From: Streptococcus cristatus ATCC 51100 | Lineage (GTDB): Bacteria; Bacillota; Bacilli; Lactobacillales; Streptococcaceae | Length of the DNA: 64,000 bases | NCBI RefSeq assembly: GCF_011612585.1 | Contig: NZ_CP050133.1 | Location: 62,001 to 126,000 of the forward strand | Reading direction: 5' to 3' | Shown here: piece by piece, positions 1 to 8,318 of the stretch | How the letters are laid out: each line of letters begins with the position of its first letter | Numbering within the stretch: the first letter of the stretch is position 1 | Position numbers and translations under genes: made by a program | The notes under the pieces: generated by a model | The model's database searches: none | Seen by the model: the letters and a program-made list of their open reading frames with translations, nothing else | What the model was told of the DNA's origin: nothing

Positions 1-136
1 CCAGGGAACTAACTGGCACCTGTAGCCCCTCAGCAATGTCTGTCAGAACGATAGGCAAAACAGTAAAAGGAGCCCGCAGTGCTATTCCGATCATCACTAT
101 ACCTGGAATTAAAAATGGTGAGTGTTCTTTTTTCAT
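1..136 (-). CDS. MFS transporter, CynX/NimT-like (N-terminal fragment; continues beyond window start)
   Basis: Only the first 45 or so codons lie in the window. The start ATG is at 136-134, preceded by an AAGGAG ribosome site. The peptide begins MKKEHSPFLIPGIVMIGIAL and continues RAPFTVLPIVLTDIAEGLQV, which resembles the first membrane helix and the following loop of CynX/NimT-type major facilitator transporters. The substrate cannot be inferred. On the minus strand an extended -10 (TATAAT, 176-171) lies upstream of the start. Confidence 0.6.
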   Translation of the reverse strand, partial: MKKEHSPFLIPGIVMIGIALRAPFTVLPIVLTDIAEGLQVPVSSL

Positions 137-212
137 AAATAGTCAATCTCCTTTCGTATGTCAAGGAACGATTATACCATATCTTTTTAGAAAATGATAG
201 GTGAATTGCGGC

Positions 213-734
213 TTAGTCCATCAAGTCCAGAAAATAACGAGAAATCGTGTCTTCGTCAACCTGATTTCGTTGCTGCAGCCACCAGCTGACCGTCTCCACA
301 AAAGTTGACGTCACATAATTTTTTAAAAAGTTGTCCGGCAGATGGCTTTTTTTCTGCAATAATGTCTGCTCAATCATGGGAAAGAGATAGCGCTCTAGCT
401 CGATTTTCAAGCGGTTGATGAAATAAGTATTTTTAGCTAGGAGGAGGGTGGCTATCCGATCCTGATTTTTCCGAAAGTGATGGAAAATATGGGCGGTCGC
501 TTCAAACAAATCGCGTCCTTCAGATCGCTCGATAAAGGTATGCTGAAAGAGATCTTGGCAGAGTTCCTCCAGCAGGGTTTCTTTGGTCTCAAAGTGGCTA
601 TAGAAGGTGGAGCGGCCCACATCTGCTAGGTCAATGATTTCCTGAACGGTGATGCTTTCGTAGCTTTTCTGATTGAGCAGGCTGATAAAGGCTTGGTAAA
701 TGGCTGCGCGTGATTTTTTTACTCGTCTATCCAT
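213..734 (-). CDS. TetR/AcrR-family transcriptional regulator
   Basis: A 173-residue protein starting MDRRVKKSRAAIYQAF. The N-terminal helix-turn-helix (residues ~8-55) contains ITVQEIIDLADVGRSTFYSH, the typical TetR DNA-recognition segment ending in FYSHF. The C-terminal part is helical and ligand-binding in this family. An upstream TTG would add five residues, but ATG 734 has a GGA ribosome site at better spacing. It is divergent from the CDF exporter at 904, an arrangement like pneumococcal sczA-czcD, so it may control that gene in response to metal. That is inference from position; identity with SczA was not established. Confidence 0.85.
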   Translation of the reverse strand: MDRRVKKSRAAIYQAFISLLNQKSYESITVQEIIDLADVGRSTFYSHFETKETLLEELCQDLFQHTFIERSEGRDLFEATAHIFHHFRKNQDRIATLLLAKNTYFINRLKIELERYLFPMIEQTLLQKKSHLPDNFLKNYVTSTFVETVSWWLQQRNQVDEDTISRYFLDLMD

Positions 735-822
735 GGAAATTCCGTACAAAAAGAGCTTTTTGTCTGCTAAGAGACAAAGGGCATGAACTGGCTCTTGTTT
801 CCTTTCTGATAATAGTGGATAA

Positions 823-842
823 TATAATTGAACAGAGTGTTC
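823..842 (+). promoter_or_regulatory. Putative -10 box and operator palindrome upstream of the CDF exporter
   Basis: A TATAAT box (823-828) is followed at once by the interrupted palindrome GAACA-GAG-TGTTC (830-842), lying between the divergent tetR and CDF genes. A regulator binding here would act on the CDF promoter. No clear -35 is visible at standard spacing. Confidence 0.4.
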
Positions 843-903
843 GGTATTGATTAGATTATACCATAAATAGTATTCGTTTAAGCAAATATATAAGGAGGTT
901 GTG

Positions 904-1764
904 ATGAAATCCAGTAAAAATATGACAATCGCTTTTCTCTTGAATTTTTCTTTTGCTATTATTGAGTTTATCTTTGGCCTTCTCTTTCATTCTAGTGCTG
1001 TCTTAGCGGATGCAATTCACGACACAGGAGATGCCTTGGCTATTGGCCTATCGACTCTTTTTGAGAAGATTTCCACCAAAAAAGAAGACCGAGAATATAC
1101 CCTAGGATATAAGCGCTACAGCCTGCTGGGTGCCCTCTTGACCTCGGTGATTTTGCTGGTCGGTTCGACCTTGGTAATCGTGGAAAATGTCCCCAAATTA
1201 TTTGCTCCTGAGAAGGTAAATTATGATGGCATGCTGGTTTTGGGAATTGTCGCCATTGTCGTCAATACAGCAGCCAGCCGAGTGGTCAGTCATGGGCACA
1301 GCCACAATGAATCCATTCTTAGCCTGCATTTTCTTGAGGATATTTTGGGCTGGCTAGCGGTTGTCGGAGTGTCTATTATCCTGCGCTTCACCGACTGGTA
1401 TTTTCTGGATCCGCTGCTTTCTCTGATCATCGCAGGCTTTATTCTCAGCAAGGCTCTACCAAAATTTTGGGAGAATATCCAGATTTTCCTAGACCATGTG
1501 CCCAGCGATGTGGATCTCAGTCAGCTTTATCAGGAAATAGCAGTGCTGGAAAACGTGCGAGCCATCACCCAGCTCAATGTTTGGACAACGGATGGTTTGG
1601 AAAAATATGCCATGCTTCATATCTGTTTGGAAAATCCCAATTTGCTGGCCGAAACGCAGGCTGTCCTGCGCCAAAAGCTTTTGGCTTATGGCATTGCCAA
1701 AGTAACCATTCAGACCGATAAAAGCTTGAAAGAACACCAAGAATGTTGTATTGGTAAAGAGTAG
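904..1764 (+). CDS. Cation diffusion facilitator (CDF) family divalent-metal exporter
   Basis: A 286-residue membrane protein that in this family exchanges cytoplasmic Zn2+, Co2+, Cd2+ or Mn2+ for protons. Visible CDF marks are the helix-2 acidic motif LADAIHDTGDAL (residues ~34-45), the helix-5 motif HFLEDILGW, a His-rich loop (SHGHSHNES) between helices 4 and 5, and a C-terminal cytoplasmic domain from about residue 195. It ends with a cysteine pair (HQECC). ATG 904 follows AAGGAGG at good spacing; an in-frame GTG at 901 is less likely. The divergent TetR gene is the probable regulator. Metal specificity is not determined. Confidence 0.88.
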   Translation: MKSSKNMTIAFLLNFSFAIIEFIFGLLFHSSAVLADAIHDTGDALAIGLSTLFEKISTKKEDREYTLGYKRYSLLGALLTSVILLVGSTLVIVENVPKLFAPEKVNYDGMLVLGIVAIVVNTAASRVVSHGHSHNESILSLHFLEDILGWLAVVGVSIILRFTDWYFLDPLLSLIIAGFILSKALPKFWENIQIFLDHVPSDVDLSQLYQEIAVLENVRAITQLNVWTTDGLEKYAMLHICLENPNLLAETQAVLRQKLLAYGIAKVTIQTDKSLKEHQECCIGKE

Positions 1765-1770
1765 TTTAGA

Positions 1771-1798
1771 GCCCCAGAGAAATTCTGGGGCTTTTGTT
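1771..1798 (+). terminator. Rho-independent terminator after the CDF gene
   Basis: GCCCCAGA (1771-1778) pairs with TCTGGGGC (1784-1791), followed by TTTTG. It ends the CDF transcript before the next promoter. Confidence 0.85.
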
Positions 1799-1837
1799 TG
1801 CGGAAATAAAAAATTTTCCCAAACAGCACATAAATGC

Positions 1838-1866
1838 TTGTCTTTTATTCTTGTGTGTGATATATT
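1838..1866 (+). promoter_or_regulatory. Promoter of the membrane protein/XRE/maf operon
   Basis: TTGTCT (1838-1843) and TATATT (1861-1866) are separated by 17 bp. Downstream, TGTTA...TAACA (~1878-1895) is a short inverted repeat that could be an operator for the operon's own XRE protein. Confidence 0.6.
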
Positions 1867-1915
1867 TATAACATAAAGATGTTAAATATTTCTAACACTA
1901 CGAAAGGAGTCTATC

Positions 1916-2518
1916 ATGAAAAAAAGTCAAAAAATGGGTGGCCTCATTTTGATGGTTGCCACGGCTCTCTTTATTGATGTTACTGTTTTCCTTGCTCCCA
2001 GCAATCTCAGCTGGTCAGCCAAGTGTATGATTGTCGGTTTGGTAAGTATAGGTCAGCTTATAAGCATCTGGTCTTGGTTTCACATGAAACCATGGCCTAA
2101 GAAGATAAAAGAGTTTCAAGAAAAGCAAGTCTATGATCTGACCATGAAATTTTATAATCTGTTGAATCTTACGGCAACCTCTATCTATACTATCGGAATC
2201 TGGTTGTGGACGCCGAGCACCAATCCGCCCATTATAAAGCACATTGCTTTGGGAAGCCTCCTCGCTATCCAGTTTCTCTTTCTTTTATTTTTTGCCTTGA
2301 AAAAGGTCAAGGAGAGAGCAGACGAGCGCTTTTATGCCAATCTAGCAAAAGCAGCGACTTTGATGTTTGCTATCTGTATAGCAACTTTGCTGGTGCTTGC
2401 AGGGCTTAGTGCTAATGTAGGTTCCATCACAGTCAATGCTGGAATATTTTTCATCATGATTGGTGTCTTGGTTTTGCTCTTTGGATTTGTCTTCTTTTTA
2501 TTTGAAAAGAGAGGTTAA
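1916..2518 (+). CDS. Hypothetical multi-pass membrane protein, partner of an XRE regulator
   Basis: A 200-residue protein with hydrophobic segments at roughly residues 8-28, 34-54, 80-98, 105-127, 145-165 and 172-195, so about six membrane helices. A charged loop after helix 2 contains KPWPKKIKEFQEKQ. It ends just before the small XRE regulator starts (2521) and has its own promoter and ribosome site. Membrane protein/small XRE pairs of this kind are common in Firmicutes, with the regulator usually autoregulating. I do not recognise a specific family, and function is unknown. Confidence 0.75.
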   Translation: MKKSQKMGGLILMVATALFIDVTVFLAPSNLSWSAKCMIVGLVSIGQLISIWSWFHMKPWPKKIKEFQEKQVYDLTMKFYNLLNLTATSIYTIGIWLWTPSTNPPIIKHIALGSLLAIQFLFLLFFALKKVKERADERFYANLAKAATLMFAICIATLLVLAGLSANVGSITVNAGIFFIMIGVLVLLFGFVFFLFEKRG

Positions 2519-2520
2519 AA

Positions 2521-2748
2521 ATGGCCAAGGAAAGCAATATTGTCACCAATCTCAAATCTGTCCGCGAATCCAGAGGCATGACCCAGCAGGAATTAGCGGA
2601 CCGCATTGGTATGCGGCGCGAAACGATCTTGCATTTGGAAAATAATCGCTACAATCCCTCGCTAGAGATGGCTTTAAAAATCGCTCAGGTTTTTGATTTG
2701 CGGGTGGAAGAACTCTTTCAATTAAAGGACACGGGAGGACAATCATGA
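2521..2748 (+). CDS. Small XRE-family helix-turn-helix regulator
   Basis: A 75-residue single-domain protein. The HTH covers residues ~10-65: LKSVRESRGMTQQELADRIG, then MRRETILHLENNRYNPSLEM. It is the short YozG-like type that pairs with membrane proteins. Its start lies three bases after the upstream stop, and its stop overlaps the start of the maf gene (ATGA), so the three genes are translationally linked. It probably autoregulates the operon, possibly through the inverted repeat near 1880. Confidence 0.85.
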   Translation: MAKESNIVTNLKSVRESRGMTQQELADRIGMRRETILHLENNRYNPSLEMALKIAQVFDLRVEELFQLKDTGGQS

Positions 2749-3392
2749 AGACGGTTTTTGACTACCAAAGGGAAGGTGAGAAAGGAAGGATTCGTCACTT
2801 TGTCTTGCTATCTACGTCGCCCAGACGCAAGGAATTGCTGAGTTTTTTGAATCCAGAGATTCAGGCTGTAGAAGTGGACGAGCGAGCTATCGAAGAGCAT
2901 TGCATGGTAAGCATCGATGATCAGGATTTCCTGACCAAGGCAGCCAAGATTTGTTGTGAGATTTCCAAGGCTAAGTCCGATTTGAACTTGGAAGCTGAAA
3001 CCCTTTATATTTCAGCTGATACCATCGTCGTAGTGGATGGTCAGATTTACAATAAACCACAGGATTTAGCTGAAGCCAGTCGGATGTTTCGCTCTTACTT
3101 TGGCAAGAGCCACCATGTAGTGACCTCGGTCTGCCTACGTATGCAGGGTTTTCTAGAAGTATTTTACACCTTGGCGCAGGTGGACTTTGTGGATTATTAC
3201 CCAGAATTAGAGCCTATCATCGAGGCCTATCTGCATGAGAAGCGTCCGCTAGACAAGGCAGGTGCTTATGGTTTTCAGGAGCTGGATCCTCGCTTTATTC
3301 GCTCAATTACAGGCGATATGCACACCATCATCGGCCTGCCTGTCGCTGAGACCAGCTATCGGATTTTTAGAGGTAGCAAAGGAAAAGAGTAA
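2745..3392 (+). CDS. maf: Maf/YhdE-family nucleoside triphosphate pyrophosphatase
   Basis: A 215-residue protein of the Maf family, which hydrolyses dTTP, UTP or modified nucleotides to monophosphates and is linked to septum control. The family signature STSPRRKELL (residues ~23-32) is followed by SADTIVVVDG (~90) and a KPQD segment. An N-terminal extension of about 20 residues precedes the domain. The ATG overlaps the preceding TGA and has a GGAGG ribosome site. Operon membership with a membrane protein and an XRE regulator is unusual for a housekeeping maf. The motifs are slightly degenerate, so the substrate may differ from canonical Maf. Confidence 0.8.
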   Translation: MKTVFDYQREGEKGRIRHFVLLSTSPRRKELLSFLNPEIQAVEVDERAIEEHCMVSIDDQDFLTKAAKICCEISKAKSDLNLEAETLYISADTIVVVDGQIYNKPQDLAEASRMFRSYFGKSHHVVTSVCLRMQGFLEVFYTLAQVDFVDYYPELEPIIEAYLHEKRPLDKAGAYGFQELDPRFIRSITGDMHTIIGLPVAETSYRIFRGSKGKE

Positions 3393-3416
3393 GGATTTGA
3401 TTCTATTCTAAAACAT

Positions 3417-3465
3417 TAAAAATCTCCCCGCAAGTGGCTATCCACTTTCTTAGGGAGATTTTTTC
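3417..3465. terminator. Bidirectional terminator between maf and the GH1-like gene
   Basis: AAAATCTCCC (~3417-3427) pairs with GGGAGATTTT (~3453-3462), flanked by A and T runs. A second inner hairpin, AAGTGG/CCACTT, lies between. It can stop transcripts from both converging genes. Confidence 0.8.
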
Positions 3466-3490
3466 TATGTTTTGAACTTGGGACTGGATC

Positions 3491-4663
3491 CTAGATGTTT
3501 ACATCGCTCCAGCTAAATGGTGTGTAGCCAAGCAACTCAATCCCGTCAATCTCAACGGATTTAATAATTTCTTGAACGTTGTCTTGAATGTTCTTAGCTA
3601 ATTGCGGGTGGTCAGAGACCTCAGAACAAGTCTCAATGACCAACAGAGGCTTGTGGTAGCGCTCGTATAGCTCAGACATGGCAATCCGAAGAAGAACAGG
3701 TTGTGCAAGGCAAGTTTCTACATTTTTGCGGACATATTTGTTAGTAAACAAATCTTGGATATTTTCTGCCGCATAATGTGAGAAGGCAATAAAGTCCACG
3801 ACTCCTTCTCTTAAGGCGAAGACATCCTCTTCCGTAATGCCCAGATCCAGCTGATTTCGCTCAATGTAGCGAAGGAAGTGATTTGGATAGTGTCCCTTGG
3901 TCTGCACATCTGTAAAAATGTAGTTTTTACGTCTGTTCAGCTCATGGCCCAAGGCATCAGTAGCTGAGTGATTTTCTTGGTGGGAGTCACTATTGATGGT
4001 AATCAAGCTACCAAATTGGAAGGTTGGATTGATGGTTTGACCGAGCTTAACCACGTTTGCGGATGCGATTAGCTGATGGTGAGCAGCCAGCCAGATTTGT
4101 TGCTCCTGGTTTTCCGTGCTATCAAAGTGTAGCCCAGCGCCCAAGAATGGCAAATAGGAAAGAGCACTCATTTCTTTAAAGGTAATCCAGTAAGTGACTT
4201 TTTCTTTAAAGTGGGTCAAAACGGCTTCGCAATACTTTTCATACATGGCAATCATTTGACGACTTTTCCATGCGCCGTATTTTTCATACAAATGAAGCGG
4301 GAAGTCAAAATGAGACAGGCTTACAATTGGTTCGATGTCATTCTCGAGCAGTGCATCGATAATTGACTCATAGAAAGCAAGGACCTTAGCATCGGGTCTC
4401 CGCTCTTCTCCAGTCGGGAAGAGGCGAGTCCATGAAAAGGACAGCTGGTAGGTATTGAAGCCCATCGTTTTAATTTTTTCAATATCCGCCAGATAATCCT
4501 GTTTGCTGGAGCCTTGTTTGAACAAATCGTAGGCTCCTAGGGGGATTGTTCGATAGTCAACTGTTCCGTCCATGACAGAGAGACGATAGTCTTCACCATA
4601 CTGGGGTAGAATGTCGGTGATTCCTAGACTTTTACCATTACTTGATAGAATATTTCTAATCAT
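3491..4663 (-). CDS. Truncated, degenerate glycoside hydrolase family 1-like protein
   Basis: A 390-residue GH1-like (6-phospho-beta-glucosidase-related) protein. The barrel start is recognisable: LSFSWTRLFPTG (~84), LSHFDFPLHLYEKYGAW (~126), then VTYWITFKE. Canonical GH1 enzymes have TxNEP at the acid/base and TENG at the nucleophile. Here these read TFKEM and VIETCSE: both glutamates remain but neighbouring residues have changed. The chain stops at GYTPFSWSDVNI, about 60-80 residues short, so the phosphate-binding C-terminal loop of 6-phospho-glycosidases is missing. No downstream continuation was found. It is 40 bp downstream of the serine-rich gene and probably co-transcribed. It may be inactive or repurposed. 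Confidence 0.75.
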   Translation of the reverse strand: MIRNILSSNGKSLGITDILPQYGEDYRLSVMDGTVDYRTIPLGAYDLFKQGSSKQDYLADIEKIKTMGFNTYQLSFSWTRLFPTGEERRPDAKVLAFYESIIDALLENDIEPIVSLSHFDFPLHLYEKYGAWKSRQMIAMYEKYCEAVLTHFKEKVTYWITFKEMSALSYLPFLGAGLHFDSTENQEQQIWLAAHHQLIASANVVKLGQTINPTFQFGSLITINSDSHQENHSATDALGHELNRRKNYIFTDVQTKGHYPNHFLRYIERNQLDLGITEEDVFALREGVVDFIAFSHYAAENIQDLFTNKYVRKNVETCLAQPVLLRIAMSELYERYHKPLLVIETCSEVSDHPQLAKNIQDNVQEIIKSVEIDGIELLGYTPFSWSDVNI

Positions 4664-4703
4664 ATTAGTTCCTTTCAGTATTCATTCGCTGTTTGTTCTG
4701 AGC

Positions 4704-7361
4704 TTATTTTTTATGTCTCTTAGTAATCATGGCTAAGGTTGATAGATTCTGTGTGACAGTGGTGAACTCAGAAGCCATGCTTTGCGATTGATATACGGCA
4801 GCAGACAGACTGATCGAATGGGCTCTCTCTGCACTGATTGATTGTTCAATGATCATTCTTTGTGACTGTGATTCAGCGATAGATAGACTGATTGAACGCT
4901 CTCTTTCCACGATCATTGATTGCTCAATAGCGATACTTTGTGATTGTGATTCAGCAATAGACAGGCTGCGTGACTGTTCTTGCTCTAGGCTGATAGACTG
5001 CTCAATGATCTTACTTTGGGCTTCAGATTGGGCAAGGTAAATGCTGAATGAATGATCCTGTTCGACGCTGATTGATTGTTCAACGGCTCTGCTGAGGACT
5101 TTAGATTCTGCAGTAGATAAACTAAATGATTGTTCTTGCTCCAAGCTGGTAGACTGCTCAATAGTATCTCTTTTGGCTCTAGATTCCGCAGCTGCCAAAC
5201 TGTATGAATATTCCTGTTCCAGATTGCGGGATTGTTCTACCGCCGCATGTTGTGATTGCGATTCAGCGATAGATAGGCTGCGTGACTGTTCTTGTTCCAA
5301 GCTGATAGACTGCTCTACGGCCACGCTTTTCGCTTGTGATTCCGCGATAGACAGGTTAGTAGATACTTCATTTTCTAGGCTGATAGACTGTTCAATAGCG
5401 ATGCTTTGAATTTCATTTTCAGTAACAGATAGGCTTAGCGATGCCTCGTTTTCAGCACTAATAGATTGTTCAATTGCCCGACTTAATGCTTCAGATTCCG
5501 CTACAGATAGGCTGATAGACGCTTCATTTTCCGCGCTAATTGATAATGCGATCGCTTGACTTAATGCTTCAGACTCTACGATAGATAAGCTCGTAGACAC
5601 TTCGTTTTCCGTGATAATAGACTGCTCAATAGCTCTATCTAAGACTTGGGATTCCTCTACAGACAAGCTGTTAGACGCTTCGCTCTCTGCACTGATTGAT
5701 TCTTGGATAGCAATGCTTTGAGACACAGACTCTGCTACAGATAAGCTGTTAGATGCTTCGATTTCCGCGCTGATTGATTCTTGGATAGCAATGCTTTGAG
5801 AAACAGATTCCGCCACCGACAGGCTAGCAGACGCTTCGATTTCTGCGCTGATTGATTCTTGGATAGCAATGCTCTGAGAAATAGACTCCGCCACCGACAG
5901 GCTAGCAGACGCTTCGATTTCTGCGCTGATTGATTCTTGGATAGCAATGCTTTGTGAAACGGACTCTGCCACCGATAGACTAGTAGACGCTTCGATTTCA
6001 GCACTGATTGATTCCTGAATCGCGATACTTTGTGACACCAATTCCGCCACAGACAGGCTCTTAGATGCTTCGATTTCTGCGCTGATAGATTCTTGGATAG
6101 CAACGCTTTGAGAAATAGACTCAGCCACAGACAAGCTCAGCGACGTTTCCAATTCTGCGCTAATGGATTCCTGGATAGCAATGCTTTGAGAAATAGACTC
6201 GGCTACGGACAAGCTGGTAGATGCTTCCAATTCTGCGCTAATGGATTCCTGAATCGCGATGCTTTGAGACACAGACTCAGCCACAGATAGGCTCAGCGAA
6301 GCTTCCAATTCCGCGCTGATAGATTCTTGGATGGCAACGCTCTGAGAAATAGATTCAGCCACGGACAAGCTGGTAGATGCTTCCAATTCTGCGCTAATGG
6401 ATTCCTGAATCGCGATACTTTGAGAAACAGATTCTGCTGCCGACAGGCTAAGAGATGCTTCGAATTCCGCGCTGATAGATTCTTGGATGGCAATGCTCTG
6501 AGAAATAGACTCAGCCACAGACAAGCTCTTAGACGCTTCGATTTCTGCGCTGATAGATTCTTGGATAGCAATACTTTGCGAAACAGACTCTGCAACAGAT
6601 AAGCTCAGCGACGTTTCCAATTCTGCGCTGATTGACTCTTGGACTACAATGCTTTGCGCCACAGACTCAGCAGCAGATAAGCTCAGCGATGCTTCGTTGT
6701 CCGCACTGAGAGACTCTTCAGCGGCCATGCTTTGAGAGACTGACTCAAAAATTGATAAGCTAAGAGACGCTCTATTTTCTTCAAGGATTGATTGCTCGAA
6801 GGCATAACTTTGCGCAATCGACTCAGCAATTGATAAGCTAGCAGAAGTATCTGTTTCTTTGCTGTCAGATTGGCCAACTGCCAAACTTTGCGTTTGTGAT
6901 TTGGAGACGGATAAGCTCCGAGACGCTTTTTTACTTTCAATACTCAATGATAAGGATATTGAGTCTGCAGCGCTCTTCAAGCCTCGCTTTTTCCGAGAAT
7001 CTGCCGCTGTTGAGAGACTTGTTTCAGCAGAATCTGCCTCGCTAGTTGAAGGACCCTTAGCTGTCACTTTTTCTTGAGCTAGACTAGATTCACTTTCTAC
7101 AGCTTGAGATTCGTCAGGATCTTCTTCTCCGCCGATATTCATAACATCTAAGCGGTCGTAGTATTGGATAGATTCCAAAGCTTTCTCAATGAGGAAATTC
7201 TCTCTATCTTCTTGGGTCATATTGACCTGTGGGGTGATTCCTTGATTATTATTGGAAGCAGACGATTCTTCCTCTTGCTCTTCTCCTTTTATAAGACGCT
7301 TAAAGCCTCCTAAAAAATTACGCAACATACCTTTGTTCTCTTCATTGCTTGGCATGGACAT
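4704..7361 (-). CDS. Serine-rich protein with about 27 tandem 26-residue repeats
   Basis: An 885-residue protein. ATG 7361 follows AGGGAG; a second ATG at 7355 has better spacing. Longer reading would run through a strong promoter, so it is rejected. Residues 1-180 are acidic and polar, with a short amphipathic stretch (MLRNFLGGFKRLIKG). The rest consists of units of the form SLSVAESVSQSIAIQES plus ISAEIEA, repeating every 78 bp (for example at 5694, 5772 and 5850). Central units are nearly identical; outer ones diverge. The tail is short and basic (KRHKK). There is no signal peptide, LPXTG motif or membrane helix, unlike exported GspB/SrpA-type serine-rich adhesins, and no SecA2 or glycosyltransferase genes are nearby. 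Function is unknown. Confidence 0.75.
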   Translation of the reverse strand: MSMPSNEENKGMLRNFLGGFKRLIKGEEQEEESSASNNNQGITPQVNMTQEDRENFLIEKALESIQYYDRLDVMNIGGEEDPDESQAVESESSLAQEKVTAKGPSTSEADSAETSLSTAADSRKKRGLKSAADSISLSLSIESKKASRSLSVSKSQTQSLAVGQSDSKETDTSASLSIAESIAQSYAFEQSILEENRASLSLSIFESVSQSMAAEESLSADNEASLSLSAAESVAQSIVVQESISAELETSLSLSVAESVSQSIAIQESISAEIEASKSLSVAESISQSIAIQESISAEFEASLSLSAAESVSQSIAIQESISAELEASTSLSVAESISQSVAIQESISAELEASLSLSVAESVSQSIAIQESISAELEASTSLSVAESISQSIAIQESISAELETSLSLSVAESISQSVAIQESISAEIEASKSLSVAELVSQSIAIQESISAEIEASTSLSVAESVSQSIAIQESISAEIEASASLSVAESISQSIAIQESISAEIEASASLSVAESVSQSIAIQESISAEIEASNSLSVAESVSQSIAIQESISAESEASNSLSVEESQVLDRAIEQSIITENEVSTSLSIVESEALSQAIALSISAENEASISLSVAESEALSRAIEQSISAENEASLSLSVTENEIQSIAIEQSISLENEVSTNLSIAESQAKSVAVEQSISLEQEQSRSLSIAESQSQHAAVEQSRNLEQEYSYSLAAAESRAKRDTIEQSTSLEQEQSFSLSTAESKVLSRAVEQSISVEQDHSFSIYLAQSEAQSKIIEQSISLEQEQSRSLSIAESQSQSIAIEQSMIVERERSISLSIAESQSQRMIIEQSISAERAHSISLSAAVYQSQSMASEFTTVTQNLSTLAMITKRHKK
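4725..6890 (-). repeat. 78-bp tandem coding repeat array
   Basis: In-frame tandem repeat encoding a 26-residue unit. Identical phases recur at 5694, 5772 and 5850. The central part (about 5690-6650) is the most homogeneous, consistent with recent expansion or gene conversion. Copy number is likely to vary between strains. Confidence 0.85.
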
Positions 7362-7388
7362 ACTCTCCCTAATTCTAATAATAATACT

Positions 7389-7417
7389 ATTATAAAGGCT
7401 ATCAGACCATCTGTCAA
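7389..7417 (-). promoter_or_regulatory. Consensus promoter of the serine-rich protein operon
   Basis: On the minus strand TTGACA (7417-7412) and TATAAT (7394-7389) are separated by exactly 17 bp. This near-perfect sigma-A promoter sits about 28 bp upstream of ATG 7361 and rules out the longer open frame. Confidence 0.85.
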
Positions 7418-7597
7418 AATTTATTGCATTAAAATGAAAATTTCCAAAAGAAAGGGTTTTCTTGCTTCTTTCTGAGAACTTTTTTCCGAATTTTACCCAT
7501 TTCCACACTCTTTTTTGAAGGATTTGAAGTCGATAGAAATAATGATATAATATGAGCAGTTATTCTCAGAATCGTTAGAATTGATAGAGGTATTAAA

Positions 7598-8116
7598 TTG
7601 GAAAATTGTGTTTATATTGTTTCTGGTCCTCCAGGCGTTGGAAAAAGCACGGTCAGCAAAGAATTAGCTTACTCTTTTGACAAAAGTGCGGTGATAGAAG
7701 GCGACATGATCTACTTAATGATTAAAAGCGGACTAGTAGCTCCTTGGGAGGATGATGGCTACTACATGGATTTATTCTGGGATAATGTCATTAGTCTGAC
7801 CGATAATTTTATGGCCCGAGGCATTACAGTCGTCATAGAATATGTCATATTTGAGGAACAATTGAAGAAAATCGCAGAGTTCTTAAAGACAAGACAGATA
7901 AACTTAAAATACTGCGTCTTGCTAGCAGAAGAACAAACGCTTAGAGACCGAGATTCTTCTAGAGAAGAAATTGAAAGAACAGGCGATTTATCTATCCAGT
8001 CAAGAAATGAGTTCTTAACTAAAAATATTGAGAAAAATCATTTGCTGTATACAGATGATTTGGACGTCAAAGAAACAGCACATATCATAAAAACTTCAGA
8101 TAGATTTTTGGTTTAG
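7598..8116 (+). CDS. P-loop nucleotide kinase-like protein (AAA_33 type)
   Basis: A 172-residue protein starting at TTG 7598, with GAGG seven bases upstream. The Walker A motif is SGPPGVGKST (residues ~9-18), followed by VIEGDMIYLM, as in small P-loop kinases of the shikimate kinase/zeta-toxin fold. DRDSSREE near residue 128 resembles a mobile-lid arginine motif. A promoter-like TATAAT lies at 7546-7551. Neighbours are accessory-type genes. The substrate is unknown; a small-molecule or antibiotic kinase is possible but not shown. Confidence 0.75.
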   Translation: MENCVYIVSGPPGVGKSTVSKELAYSFDKSAVIEGDMIYLMIKSGLVAPWEDDGYYMDLFWDNVISLTDNFMARGITVVIEYVIFEEQLKKIAEFLKTRQINLKYCVLLAEEQTLRDRDSSREEIERTGDLSIQSRNEFLTKNIEKNHLLYTDDLDVKETAHIIKTSDRFLV

Positions 8117-8126
8117 AGGGATATAT

Positions 8127-8291
8127 AATATTGCAAACTTAAAAGAATATGTGATAAAATCGGTCGGAATTGCTTTAAGGGATATTAGTAAGAAATTTCC
8201 AGAGTTGATTAAAATTGAGCTCGATAGCTGGAACTTAGAAAGTAAAGTGATAAGACGGGTTTATAAGTTAGCAAGTAAATTGATTGTCTGA
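8127..8291 (+). pseudogene. C-terminal remnant of a DNA alkylation repair (AlkD-like) protein
   Basis: An open stretch of about 54 codons with no start codon encodes KSVGIALRDISKKFPELIKI, then WNLESKVIRRVYKLASKLIV and a stop. This resembles the last HEAT-like repeats of AlkD-type DNA glycosylases (pattern ALRD/EISK). No upstream part of the gene is present, since the kinase ends immediately before. I read it as a gene relic left by a deletion or insertion. Confidence 0.5.
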
Positions 8292-8318
8292 CAAATTTGA
8301 ATGTATTAAGGTGTGCAT

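Noticed and set aside
4725..6890. CRISPR-like periodic repeat
   Set aside because: The 78-bp unit is coding and contiguous with no unique spacers; it is a protein repeat.
4849..7077. Many open frames on both strands across the serine-rich repeat region
   Set aside because: They arise because a 78-bp repeat without stops in several frames is repeated in phase. None has a ribosome site, and the promoter and start support only the minus-strand gene.
7362..7508. N-terminal extension of the serine-rich protein
   Set aside because: It would run through a consensus promoter (7389-7417); the RBS-supported ATG is at 7361/7355.
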